NCBI RefSeq assembly: GCF_030697375.1
Contig: NZ_JAUYQD010000014.1
Location: forward strand, 1-64,000
Source of the DNA: Rhodoferax sp.
GTDB lineage: Bacteria; Pseudomonadota; Gammaproteobacteria; Burkholderiales; Burkholderiaceae_C
Reading direction: 5' to 3'
Length of the DNA: 64,000 nt
Within the stretch, counting starts at the first letter, position 1, and the number at the start of each line of letters is the position of its first letter. Under the pieces are notes generated by a model. It worked only from the letters and a program-made list of their open reading frames with translations. It was not told where the DNA came from and ran no database searches. Positions 52,501-60,616 of this stretch are shown piece after piece. The translations under genes were made by a program, and so were the position numbers.

Positions 52501-55500
52501 CCGACTCTCAACAGTTACCGACAATCTTGCCATTGCGGGCCGAACCGGGCTGGTATTCAGTTATGACACAAATGGCTATATTCAAAAAATAAGTGATTGG
52601 TCCGGTCGCAATTGGGGCTATACCGTCACGAATCATGAGTTGGTCGCGTACACCAATGCCTTGGTGCAATCAGTTACATACACCTACACCGGAAAACACA
52701 ATCTCTATCAGGTGAAGAAACCCCTGCGCGGCGTCCAAACAGCCTTCACTTACTACCAGAATGGCCGCACATTCAATTATCAAAACGCACGCGGCGAGAA
52801 GGAGACATTGGATTACGACCTGTACCGCAAGACTACCCGCGTCACGGACCCGCGTGGCGGCATCCGTGAATATGAATATGACACGTCTGGACGGCTCAAC
52901 AAGCTCACCGAACCTGACGGAGCGATATTGCAGTTCGCCAACAATCCTGATGGTCTGCGCAACAGCAAAATTGATGGCCTGGGCTATAAAACCCAATATG
53001 CCTATCGTGGCGACAAATCCTTCAACACCATCTCCGACACCAGCGGCAACGTTACCCGTGAGCAAGACGCGTTGGACAACACCATCGACACAAGCTACGG
53101 CCCCTACGGTCAAATCGCCAGCGTCAAGGACAAAAACGGCAGCCTGACCACCACCACCTACCATGCCAGCACAGACAGCCTGTGCCGCCTGAACGGCAAG
53201 CCCGACACTGTAACGCTGGGCACACTGAGCGACGGCGATGGCAGCACCTACAGCAACCTCAAACTCGCCAGCTACTGTTGGAACAGCGATGGCACACTGA
53301 AGCAGCAAACGGACTATCTCGACCGGGCCGACACCAGCAAAACCCGGGTCACGACCTACAACTACGACGCTGCCCATCTCAATGTTCTGTCGGTGACCCA
53401 GCTGGGTTGGGATTCCGCGACTGTGACGCGGAGCTTCACCTATGACGTGCTCGGGCGCAAGAAAACCGATACCTTGTTGGCGCGCCGAAACTCGCCAACT
53501 GATTCAAATACAACCGATCTGAGCGCGCTCTACGACTACGACAGCATAGACCGCGTCATACAAGTCACGGACGCTGTGGGCAACAAATTGGGAACCACGT
53601 TTGATGACAATGGGCAGGTCTTCCAAATCGTTGCTCACTACGTGGGTGGCTCAGACCGAACCCTTTCGACCCGCACTTACGACAGCGCGGACCGGTTGCA
53701 AACTGAAACTGATGTTCTCAACAACGTTACCACCTATGGCTATGACGCCGCTGGCAATGTCGCCTGGATCACCGACGCAGAAAAACATACCACCCGTTTT
53801 GAATACGACGCGATGAATCGCCGTACCGCAGTTGTTGACGCCAATGGCAACCGCAGCACCACCCGTTACGACTTGGCTGGCCATCTGGTCGCCGCTACTA
53901 ACGGCAACAACGAAACCACGAAGTTCAGCTATGACCGACTAGGCCGGCTACTGACGCAGACTGACCCGCTTGGCTACACCACCAGCTTCCGCTACGACGC
54001 TAATGGCAACCGCATTTGCGTGGTCGATGCCAATGCCCAGGCCGGATTGAAAGCGATGAACACCGACGGCTGCACCAGCAGCACCGGCTACGACCAGTTG
54101 CAGCGCACCACCTCCAGCACCGATGCACTCAACCGCAAAACCGTCTTTAGCTACGACCTGCTCGGAAATATTACGTCCATCAAGGACGCTTCAGGCAAAA
54201 CAACGCAAATGAGCTACGACGGGCTGGGGCGGCTCACCAAAGTCATGGACCCGCTCAACAAAGCCACTGACTACATCCGCGACGCGGCCGGCAATATCTG
54301 GCAGACCAGCAATCGGCTGGGGCAGCTGACGCAAACCAGCTATGACCGACTCAACCGGCCCACCACCATCCTGTATCAGACCGATGGCAAGACCGAAACA
54401 CTCGGCTATGACGTCTATGGCAACCTGCATACACTGGCCAACGGCGCGCTCAGCTACACCTTTGAATACGATGCAAAGAGCCGTCTCCTAATCAAGCTGG
54501 ACTCGCGCGGGCGCAGCATGAGCTTCAATTACGACAAAACCGGCAACGTGCTGACCAAGACCGACTATGTCGGCGAGCGGACCGACTTCACCTACGACGC
54601 GGCCAACCGGCGCATCGCGATGCGCAATGCGGCCTACCTTTCGGCCAGCTACCAGCACGATGGTGCCGGTCGGGTGTTGGCGCGCCTTCTCAGCAACGGC
54701 GCGCAGACGCAATACAGCTACAACGGCAATGGCCAACTCACCAACCTGAAAACCGTCACGGCCAATGGTGCTGTGTTGAACAACGTCAGCTACATCTCGG
54801 ACCGAGTCGGCAACATCCTCAGCCAAACGGATGCCACCGGCATCTCCACCTATAGCTATGACCCACTCTACCAACTGCTGAGCGCCGACTATCCGGGCAC
54901 GGCCAATGATGAAAGCTTTACCTATGATGCTGTCGGCAATCGCAACACGCATACGCTGAACGGCCAGACCCGGGCCTACGAATACCGGCCGAACTCCAAC
55001 CGGCTGGCTGCGATCCACACGGGCACGCTCGCCGGTGCCATCGAAAAAGCTTTCGTATGGGACGACGAAGGCCGCCTGAGCAGCCAGACCGGCGGCATTG
55101 CCAAAACCTTGGGTTGGGATCAAAAAAACCGGGCAAAGGCCATCAACGGCGTGACTTACAACTACGACCCGCTGAACTACCGCATTGGCCAGCAAGGCGG
55201 CACACTCGGCAATCGCGATTACTACCTGGAAGGCGAACACCTGGAGGCGGAATATGCCAACGGTTACCGCCAGGCGAAATACTTCCGGGGCCTGAGCACG
55301 GACGAATTGCTGGCCGGATACAGCTATGACGCCAACGGCAACAACGGCACCCCGACGATCTACCACCACGACGCGCTGATGAGCGTAACGGGCTTGAGCA
55401 CGCATGAAGGCGGCACCGTCCAGACGGCAAACTACAGCGCCTTTGGTGATCGTACGGTGTCGGCAGTGGGGGTGAGCAATAACCGGCTGACCTATACCGG

Positions 55501-56359
55501 ACGGGAGAAGGATGGGGATACGGGTTTGTACTACTACCGTGCGAGGTACTACGATCCTGCAATCGGAAGGTTCATCTCAGAGGACCCGTTGGGGTTTGCT
55601 GCGGGAGACGTGAACTTTTACCAGTACACGGCTAACAATCCGGTGAATGCGAATGATCCGAGTGGGTATTGCCCGTCGTGTATTGGTGCTGGCACCAGCG
55701 TCTTTTTGGGCGGTTCAATTCGTTACGCCATGTCTGGCGGTAACTGGAGTGCCGTGTTTGACCCCAAGGCTATGGCGATTGACGCGGCATTGGGTGCGGT
55801 TGGGGCGGGCATTGCAAATAAAGTCAATGCTCTTGCTCGGTTGAGGGATGTGCCATCTACAGTGGCATCTTTTTCAACAAAGCTGGGAGCCTCTGCAAGC
55901 GCCAAAGTGGAGCAAGGCATCTATCTTGTGGAATCGAATGGCGCCAAGTATGTGGGGCAATCGGGTCAGGTGACGACCCGACTTGGGCAGCATGTGTCCA
56001 ATGGAAAGTTTGCTGCTGAAGCTACCGATGATGCTGTCCGCCTATCCATCGCTGGTGGAAAAACCTCGCGAGAGGTTGCGGAGCAGCGGACTCTCAACTT
56101 AATGCGAGAGACCAACGCAGCGGAAGATATCCTAAATATTTCCAACTCCGTTGGAAAAGCTCGAGAAGGATTGCTGACCGATATCTCTCTGGGCATCGCT
56201 GACGATATTTTTGTGCCAAACGTTGGCTGGGGCGTATCCGCAGCAAGCGGTGGGGCGGCAGGTTCAGTGTATGAATTTAGCGGCGCGGCGCAAGGTGGAT
56301 TTCTTATTTATCCGAATAAATCAAATCAAAATGCCATGAGGTCTGTCTACGCAAAATAA
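49595..56359 (+). CDS. RHS/YD-repeat polymorphic toxin with GIY-YIG-like C-terminal tip
   Basis: 2254 residues. Signal peptide (~1-25); transglutaminase-like domain (~55-195) with RGNDVDLAATLIAMLRSQGIPARY, FEHVWVEA and PLDPSFK, in which the usual Cys is absent; a ~600-residue unclassified region; then RHS/YD repeats (~790-2020) ending in the core signature GLYYYRARYYDPAIGRF and DPSGY (~2021). The variable C-terminus (~2026-2254) contains GIYLVESNGAKYVGQSG and RLGQH, a GIY-YIG nuclease-like pattern. Base composition becomes more A+T-rich after the core, as expected for a swapped tip. Followed 11 bp later by a leucine-rich-repeat gene. Confidence 0.87.
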   Translation: MRRILKSLLVGILLSLLAALNASATESNLDESDEIQFNSAAAADLKEQASALSTPVAIYEFVRNNYDFSLYHGAHSGSVNTYLGGRGNDVDLAATLIAMLRSQGIPARYSVATVRVPSPQVMNWLAVENVDLAKDLLRSQGIQAVVLSPDKSTIAFEHVWVEALVPYGNYRGTGKQTANCVAQSSTCNWIPLDPSFKQRVSRNSGLDPYSSLSFDYTAYYNALKKSDAASLAMRDKNPLEIYQENVLNWLRENAPGKTLNDIPDFQGIIPEQAGLLPASLPYAIAGAVRHYSSVGEHDDVAKASPAIESKLWNKYVSLSIEFASQDANGYHYEGKSIYGIDRSNFSPTLVDLATKRLTVSTRTDDSIQYYLSIKLDGYENWGTLKPFPYGLGYPFKLTVAIDGPPSVTDATDSVISAPYYGVVGGYYLVAVGGETSNWSQVHRAAQGLLTANQQNKIVFKPGEVGCDATTHMGCTPYIDVNGGGWDPTDTPLLENIEAMDALTGGILNVAATQYYAKLRESLSTVDAINKIKTSITGFLGVVSSTHEAEYIDGTAFSILPGGLLIDMKGLTVLGSLRIDQPAAYSNKQFELIGHIASSLEHETWQELTGYDAISTVRGIQMALASGAALVNLGQDTWASASSAFNLTTGNPPQGFTAVTPQNAQYANLLKNVNDSIFQPDSQKWVGYTIPSQQTVSVSPNYKFSVDIKKTYAISGAVTSGNVDTAGMLTSATYEISNNTGTTAGGGYVPAGGVALTQSSPIVSAVLPSFDNATLTDKNTIAVANNDLIKTASTADPVSTITGNNYHDETDFVIKGRAGLNYAFTRTYNSAPSSSQADTSGLGFGWTHSYAMHLKSNDYGSCPNCTSAQSPEISNNKTSSITYTDERGGDHNYLVNESTYAVTSPQGEFDALALDTPAVGQHTLTFGNGTRYIFETVSGSLKTTPGIDARLKQIVDLWGNQLNFSYNGNSRLSTVTDNLAIAGRTGLVFSYDTNGYIQKISDWSGRNWGYTVTNHELVAYTNALVQSVTYTYTGKHNLYQVKKPLRGVQTAFTYYQNGRTFNYQNARGEKETLDYDLYRKTTRVTDPRGGIREYEYDTSGRLNKLTEPDGAILQFANNPDGLRNSKIDGLGYKTQYAYRGDKSFNTISDTSGNVTREQDALDNTIDTSYGPYGQIASVKDKNGSLTTTTYHASTDSLCRLNGKPDTVTLGTLSDGDGSTYSNLKLASYCWNSDGTLKQQTDYLDRADTSKTRVTTYNYDAAHLNVLSVTQLGWDSATVTRSFTYDVLGRKKTDTLLARRNSPTDSNTTDLSALYDYDSIDRVIQVTDAVGNKLGTTFDDNGQVFQIVAHYVGGSDRTLSTRTYDSADRLQTETDVLNNVTTYGYDAAGNVAWITDAEKHTTRFEYDAMNRRTAVVDANGNRSTTRYDLAGHLVAATNGNNETTKFSYDRLGRLLTQTDPLGYTTSFRYDANGNRICVVDANAQAGLKAMNTDGCTSSTGYDQLQRTTSSTDALNRKTVFSYDLLGNITSIKDASGKTTQMSYDGLGRLTKVMDPLNKATDYIRDAAGNIWQTSNRLGQLTQTSYDRLNRPTTILYQTDGKTETLGYDVYGNLHTLANGALSYTFEYDAKSRLLIKLDSRGRSMSFNYDKTGNVLTKTDYVGERTDFTYDAANRRIAMRNAAYLSASYQHDGAGRVLARLLSNGAQTQYSYNGNGQLTNLKTVTANGAVLNNVSYISDRVGNILSQTDATGISTYSYDPLYQLLSADYPGTANDESFTYDAVGNRNTHTLNGQTRAYEYRPNSNRLAAIHTGTLAGAIEKAFVWDDEGRLSSQTGGIAKTLGWDQKNRAKAINGVTYNYDPLNYRIGQQGGTLGNRDYYLEGEHLEAEYANGYRQAKYFRGLSTDELLAGYSYDANGNNGTPTIYHHDALMSVTGLSTHEGGTVQTANYSAFGDRTVSAVGVSNNRLTYTGREKDGDTGLYYYRARYYDPAIGRFISEDPLGFAAGDVNFYQYTANNPVNANDPSGYCPSCIGAGTSVFLGGSIRYAMSGGNWSAVFDPKAMAIDAALGAVGAGIANKVNALARLRDVPSTVASFSTKLGASASAKVEQGIYLVESNGAKYVGQSGQVTTRLGQHVSNGKFAAEATDDAVRLSIAGGKTSREVAEQRTLNLMRETNAAEDILNISNSVGKAREGLLTDISLGIADDIFVPNVGWGVSAASGGAAGSVYEFSGAAQGGFLIYPNKSNQNAMRSVYAK

Positions 56360-56370
56360 AAAGGTTTCAT

Positions 56371-57297
56371 ATGCTTTGGCATCCGGTGCACGCGTTTCAC
56401 AATGTTCTCGATTTATTTGATGCGGGGAAATTTCGCATTGTCTCGGGCACGTTTGGGTTGAAACTAGTTGTCGGAACCAAATGGTCAGAGCAGCATTCCA
56501 AGTATCTCATTCGACATCAAATTAAAGAGGTTGGAATCGTTGACGTTGCGATAGGTGATTGGACAGAAGACTTAGAGTTTCTCTTGGATTTGCTATTTTT
56601 GGAGGCATTGTCTGTAGCCTGTTACAAAGTAAAAGATTTTTCGCCGATTGGACATTTGAAAAAACTTAGGTCTTTGAGTCTGCCCATTGGTGCCAAGGGC
56701 GGCTTGGGATTTCAGTTGTCTTCTTTGTCATTGCTTGAATGCCTTTATCTCGGCGAACGCATCCCCAATGAAGAAGAAATATTTTCCTGCGTCGGATTGA
56801 AGCGGTTGGGCCTCACAAAATACCCTGCCAAAGAATCAAGTGAACCATTTGCCAATCTCAAAAAATTAGAGTACCTGAGCATTGCGGCATCTGGCCTAAG
56901 CGAACTCGATGGACTCTCGGGATTGCAGCATCTAGAGGAAGTGAGCTTCGCGCTGATGAAACACTTGGTTTCGTTGCGTGGACTTGAGGGGTCAGCCCCC
57001 AACCTCAAAAAAGTCTGGATTGAAGGATGCCCTGGTGTTTCTGATATGAGTCCCCTGCGCAATGCGACAAATCTTGAAGAGCTTTACTTGTTTGACTGTG
57101 GTGACATCGAATCTTTGTTGCCACTTGCCAACATGAAGCGACTAAAAATGCTCGTCGTCGGTGGTGACACCAACATCCGGGATGGCAATTTGGATTTTTT
57201 GCGTCATCTTCCGTTACTGAAGGACTTTCGTGGTGTGTACCGGAAGCATTATTCTTTGAGTCAAGACGAATTCAATCGTTTGAAGGGGCGGGGATAA
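56371..57297 (+). CDS. Leucine-rich-repeat protein, candidate immunity protein
   Basis: 308 residues, no signal peptide, hence cytoplasmic. From ~70 onward it is a run of ~22-25-residue leucine-rich repeats (LKKLRSLSLP, LKKLEYLSIAASGLSELDGLSGLQHLEEVSF, ATNLEELYLFDCGDIESLLPLANMKRLKMLVV). AAAAAGG precedes the ATG. It lies directly behind the RHS toxin tip and shares its A+T-rich composition. That is the cognate-immunity position in polymorphic toxin loci; the role is inferred. Confidence 0.78.
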   Translation: MLWHPVHAFHNVLDLFDAGKFRIVSGTFGLKLVVGTKWSEQHSKYLIRHQIKEVGIVDVAIGDWTEDLEFLLDLLFLEALSVACYKVKDFSPIGHLKKLRSLSLPIGAKGGLGFQLSSLSLLECLYLGERIPNEEEIFSCVGLKRLGLTKYPAKESSEPFANLKKLEYLSIAASGLSELDGLSGLQHLEEVSFALMKHLVSLRGLEGSAPNLKKVWIEGCPGVSDMSPLRNATNLEELYLFDCGDIESLLPLANMKRLKMLVVGGDTNIRDGNLDFLRHLPLLKDFRGVYRKHYSLSQDEFNRLKGRG

Positions 57298-57329
57298 ATG
57301 AGAAGTGATTCTGTCCGCAAAAATTCCAA

Positions 57330-58007
57330 TTAGCGCCTGAGCGTCGCAATGCCCAGTGCCGCAACGGCCAATGAAAAGACCGCCACCACCCCACCCCAAA
57401 ACCAGTAGGGCAACCACAGCGCGTTGGCAATGACAGCGCTGTCGGACGGGTGGGCCACACCGCCCACCACGGCTTGCGCCGAAAACATGTAGTCCAGATC
57501 GGTGAACCACGACAGGCACAGCGTGGCGGCGATCAGGTGCAGCAGAAAGGCTGCGGCGGTATCGGGCAGCACCCGGGCTGCAAGGGCCAGCGTGGCCGCC
57601 AGGGCCATGAGAAACACCGCACCAAAGGAGTTGCGCGACCACAAAACCATGGACACGGTGAGCAGCAGGGCCAGCGTTCCCAGCACAGCACGGGCGAAAC
57701 GCGGCGAACGCGAGAGCAGCAGCAGGGTGATGCCGGCCACCGTCGGCCCGACCAGCCCACCGGCAGCAATCAGGGCCGTGGCGATGCGCCCCGGGTTGCC
57801 GTGCCACACCGCCATGCCCGAACCATCGGCGTGCAGCAGCAACTGGTCAAACTGCGCCCCCAACAGCAGCGCGGTCAGGCCGTGCCCCATCTCATGCGCA
57901 TAGGTGGCCAGCAAGGTCAGCGGGTACAGCATCTGCCGGCCATAGGGCAGTTGCCAGACGAGCACGGTGGCGGCGGTGGACAGGATCAGCAGGGTGCGTG
58001 GGTGCAT
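57330..58007 (-). CDS. M50 family metallopeptidase-like membrane protein
   Basis: 225 residues. The zinc-binding HEMGH motif (H38, E39, H42) in LLATYAHEMGHGLTALL is followed by about six membrane helices. Members include site-2-type intramembrane proteases and simpler M50B-like proteins; the partner or substrate is unknown. ATG 58007 is preferred to the longer frame at 58067. Its 3' end is duplicated at 46443-46664. Confidence 0.82.
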   Translation of the reverse strand: MHPRTLLILSTAATVLVWQLPYGRQMLYPLTLLATYAHEMGHGLTALLLGAQFDQLLLHADGSGMAVWHGNPGRIATALIAAGGLVGPTVAGITLLLLSRSPRFARAVLGTLALLLTVSMVLWSRNSFGAVFLMALAATLALAARVLPDTAAAFLLHLIAATLCLSWFTDLDYMFSAQAVVGGVAHPSDSAVIANALWLPYWFWGGVVAVFSLAVAALGIATLRR

Positions 58008-58169
58008 GGGATGGAAAAACAAGGGGTTTTTTGACCAGAAAAAAGCGCGCGCTGCCGCATTTCTCAATTCCGATGTGGTTGAACTGTCGCACTATTTACG
58101 CGAATTGGCACTTGCTTTGGGCAAATCCTTCCTTTTTCGGCGCTATGCCACCCCCTTCAGGAGTCCTCT

Positions 58170-58766
58170 ATGCCGCTATCCACGCACACCCCCGAATTCC
58201 GCCCTCCTAAACCCCCGGCCCCTTCTTTTTTCAGCCGCCTCGCCATTGCTTTGCGTGCATTTTTCAGAATTTTGGCCGATGCCGACTACGCCGCCCGGGT
58301 GGACGGCTTGCGCCTCGGCGCAGGTTTGGAGCCGCCGCACCCCGCCACGCCGCCAGCCACGGTCCCCACGCCAGCGCCCGCCGTCAACTACAACGACGCC
58401 GCCTTGCAGCTGTTGGCCTTGCTGCAGCGGGACGCGCGGCTGATTGACTTTACCCAGGAAGATGTGACCCGCTACTCCGACGCCGATATCGGTGGCGCGG
58501 CCCGCGTGGTGCACGAGGGCTGCCGCAAGGTGCTGCGGGAGCACTTCAGCATCGTGCCGGTGCGCCAGGAGGCCGAGGGCAGCCGCATCATTCTGAACGA
58601 TGGTTTCGATGCCCGCGCCATCCGCCTGACCGGCAATGTGGTCGGCAAAGCGCCGTTTCAAGGCAGCCTGAGCCACCGGGGCTGGCGCGCCATCGAGGTG
58701 CGCTTGCCCACGTTTGCCGAAAGCCATGATGTCACCGTGCTGGCCCAGGCCGAGGTGGAACTGTGA
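58170..58766 (+). CDS. DUF2760 domain protein
   Basis: 198 residues. A short N-terminal hydrophobic/basic segment and a Pro-rich linker lead to the DUF2760 domain: DAALQLLALLQRDARLIDFTQEDVTRYSDADIGGAARVVHEGC. The function is unknown. It is consistently found beside two Hsp70-like genes, as here. AGGAGTCCTCT precedes the ATG; the stop overlaps the Hsp70 start (GTGA). Confidence 0.88.
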   Translation: MPLSTHTPEFRPPKPPAPSFFSRLAIALRAFFRILADADYAARVDGLRLGAGLEPPHPATPPATVPTPAPAVNYNDAALQLLALLQRDARLIDFTQEDVTRYSDADIGGAARVVHEGCRKVLREHFSIVPVRQEAEGSRIILNDGFDARAIRLTGNVVGKAPFQGSLSHRGWRAIEVRLPTFAESHDVTVLAQAEVEL

Positions 58767-60616
58767 GCGAGCCCCTTTACTCCATCGGTATCGACCTGGG
58801 CACCACCCACTGCGCCTTGGCGTACGTGGACATCGCTGCCAGCGACGGTGAGCAAACCCTGTGTGCCGTGCTGGACATCCCGCAGCTGACCGACCCCGGC
58901 ACGGTCGAGGCATCTCCCTTGCTGCCGTCTTTTTTGTACCTGCCCCATGCGGAGGAGTTGACCGAAGGCGATCTGGACCTGCCGTGGTCCCGCGCGCAGG
59001 ACTACGCCGTGGGGGAATTTGCACGCGCGCGCGGCGCGCTGACACCGATCCGCCTGGTGTCCAGCGCCAAAAGCTGGTTGTGCCACGCAGGGGTAGACCG
59101 CCGCGCGGCGATTTTGCCCAACGATGCCCCGCCCGAGGTGGCACGGGTCTCGCCGCTGGAAGCCTCCACGCGCTACCTGGAGCACCTGCGCCAGGCCTGG
59201 GACGACGCCCACCCGGAGGCGCCGTTTGCCCAGCAGGACATCACGGTCACCATTCCAGCGTCCTTCGACCCGGCCGCCCGGGAGCTGACCCTGGACGCCG
59301 CCCGGGCGGCGGGCTACAGCGCACTGACCTTGCTGGAGGAGCCGCAGGCCGCCCTGTACCACTGGATTCAGAGTAGCGCGGGCCGTTGGCGCAAAGACGT
59401 CCAACCGGGCGACATCATTCTGGTGATCGACGTGGGCGGCGGCACCAGCGACTTTTCCCTGATTGCCGTGCTGGAGCGCGAGGGCAATCTGGAGTTGCAC
59501 CGGGTGGCGGTGGGAGACCACATCTTGCTGGGCGGCGACAACATGGACCTGGCCCTGGCCCACGGGGTGGCGCGCAAGCTGGCCGCCGAGGGCAAGCCAC
59601 TCGATCCCTGGCAGATGCGTGCGCTCACCTATGCCTGCCGCGTGGCCAAAGAAAACCTGTTGACCGATGCCGCCCTGGAAGTGCAGCCGATGGTGGTGCC
59701 CAGCCGCGGCTCCAAATTGGTTGGCGGCTCGCTGCGCACCGAACTCACCCAGGCAGAGGTGCGCACCACCATTTTGGAAGGATTTTTCCCCGAGGTGGAG
59801 GCCTCGGCGCGTCCCGCCACCCGCACCCGGGGCGGCCTGACACAACTGGGCCTGCCGTACGCGCAGGACGCCGGCGTCACCCGGCATCTGGCCGCGCTCT
59901 TGGGGCGCCAGGTGGGGGCCACGTCGGAGCTGGAAGGCTTTGCGGGCCAGGTGGATACCGACGCCAGCTTTCTCCACCCGACGGCGGTGCTGTTCAACGG
60001 GGGCGTGTTCAAGTCGGACGTGTTGGCGCAGCGCACGCTGACCACGCTCAACCATTGGCTGGGCGCCGAAGGGGCCAACCCCGCCCGCATGCTTGCCGGC
60101 GCCGACCTGGACTTGGCGGTGGCACGCGGCGCCGCCTACTACGGCTATGTGCGGCGCGGCCAGGGCGTGCGCATTCGGGGCGGCACGGCACGGGCCTATT
60201 ACGTGGCGATCGAGTCTTCGATGCCGGCCGTTCCCGGCATGGAACCGCCCGTGCAAGCCCTGTGCGTTGCACCCTTTGGCATGGAGGAGGGGACCGAGGC
60301 CGATCTGCAAATGCAGGAGTTCGGCCTGGTGGTGGGAACGCCGGTGCACTTGCGCTTCTTCGGCTCGTCGGTGCGGCGCCAGGACCAGATCGGCACCTTG
60401 CTCGATGTCTGGCAGCCCGACGAAGTGCAGGAGTTGGGGGAAATCCATGCCAACCTGCCCGCCGAGGGGCGCCAGCCCGGGGATGTTGTCCAGGTCCGCT
60501 TGCGCGCCACCGCCACGGAAACCGGCACCCTGGAGTTGACCGCCATGGCCATCGACAGCGACGAACACTGGAAGGTGGAGTTCGACCTGCGCAGCCAGGA
60601 TTCGCACCGGGAGTGA
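58763..60616 (+). CDS. Hsp70 family protein (short form)
   Basis: 617 residues. An actin-like ATPase domain with phosphate-1 [16 protein letters not shown], phosphate-2 DVGGGTSDFSL, and the loop LFNGGVFKS. The C-terminal region is not a canonical DnaK substrate domain. GTG start 58763. Probably a chaperone-like ATPase acting with the DUF2760 protein; substrates unknown. The stop overlaps the next Hsp70 start by one base. Confidence 0.88.
   Translation: MSEPLYSIGIDLGTTHCALAYVDIAASDGEQTLCAVLDIPQLTDPGTVEASPLLPSFLYLPHAEELTEGDLDLPWSRAQDYAVGEFARARGALTPIRLVSSAKSWLCHAGVDRRAAILPNDAPPEVARVSPLEASTRYLEHLRQAWDDAHPEAPFAQQDITVTIPASFDPAARELTLDAARAAGYSALTLLEEPQAALYHWIQSSAGRWRKDVQPGDIILVIDVGGGTSDFSLIAVLEREGNLELHRVAVGDHILLGGDNMDLALAHGVARKLAAEGKPLDPWQMRALTYACRVAKENLLTDAALEVQPMVVPSRGSKLVGGSLRTELTQAEVRTTILEGFFPEVEASARPATRTRGGLTQLGLPYAQDAGVTRHLAALLGRQVGATSELEGFAGQVDTDASFLHPTAVLFNGGVFKSDVLAQRTLTTLNHWLGAEGANPARMLAGADLDLAVARGAAYYGYVRRGQGVRIRGGTARAYYVAIESSMPAVPGMEPPVQALCVAPFGMEEGTEADLQMQEFGLVVGTPVHLRFFGSSVRRQDQIGTLLDVWQPDEVQELGEIHANLPAEGRQPGDVVQVRLRATATETGTLELTAMAIDSDEHWKVEFDLRSQDSHRE

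Noticed and set aside
46665..57330. Prophage or integrative element
   Set aside because: No integrase, phage structural or conjugation gene and no att-like repeat beside a tRNA; the boundaries are peptidase gene fragments.
59386..60615. N-terminal extension of the large Hsp70 frame by ~410 codons
   Set aside because: It is an out-of-frame reading of the first Hsp70 gene (Arg/Gly-rich); ATG 60616 starts the conserved DLGTTH sequence.
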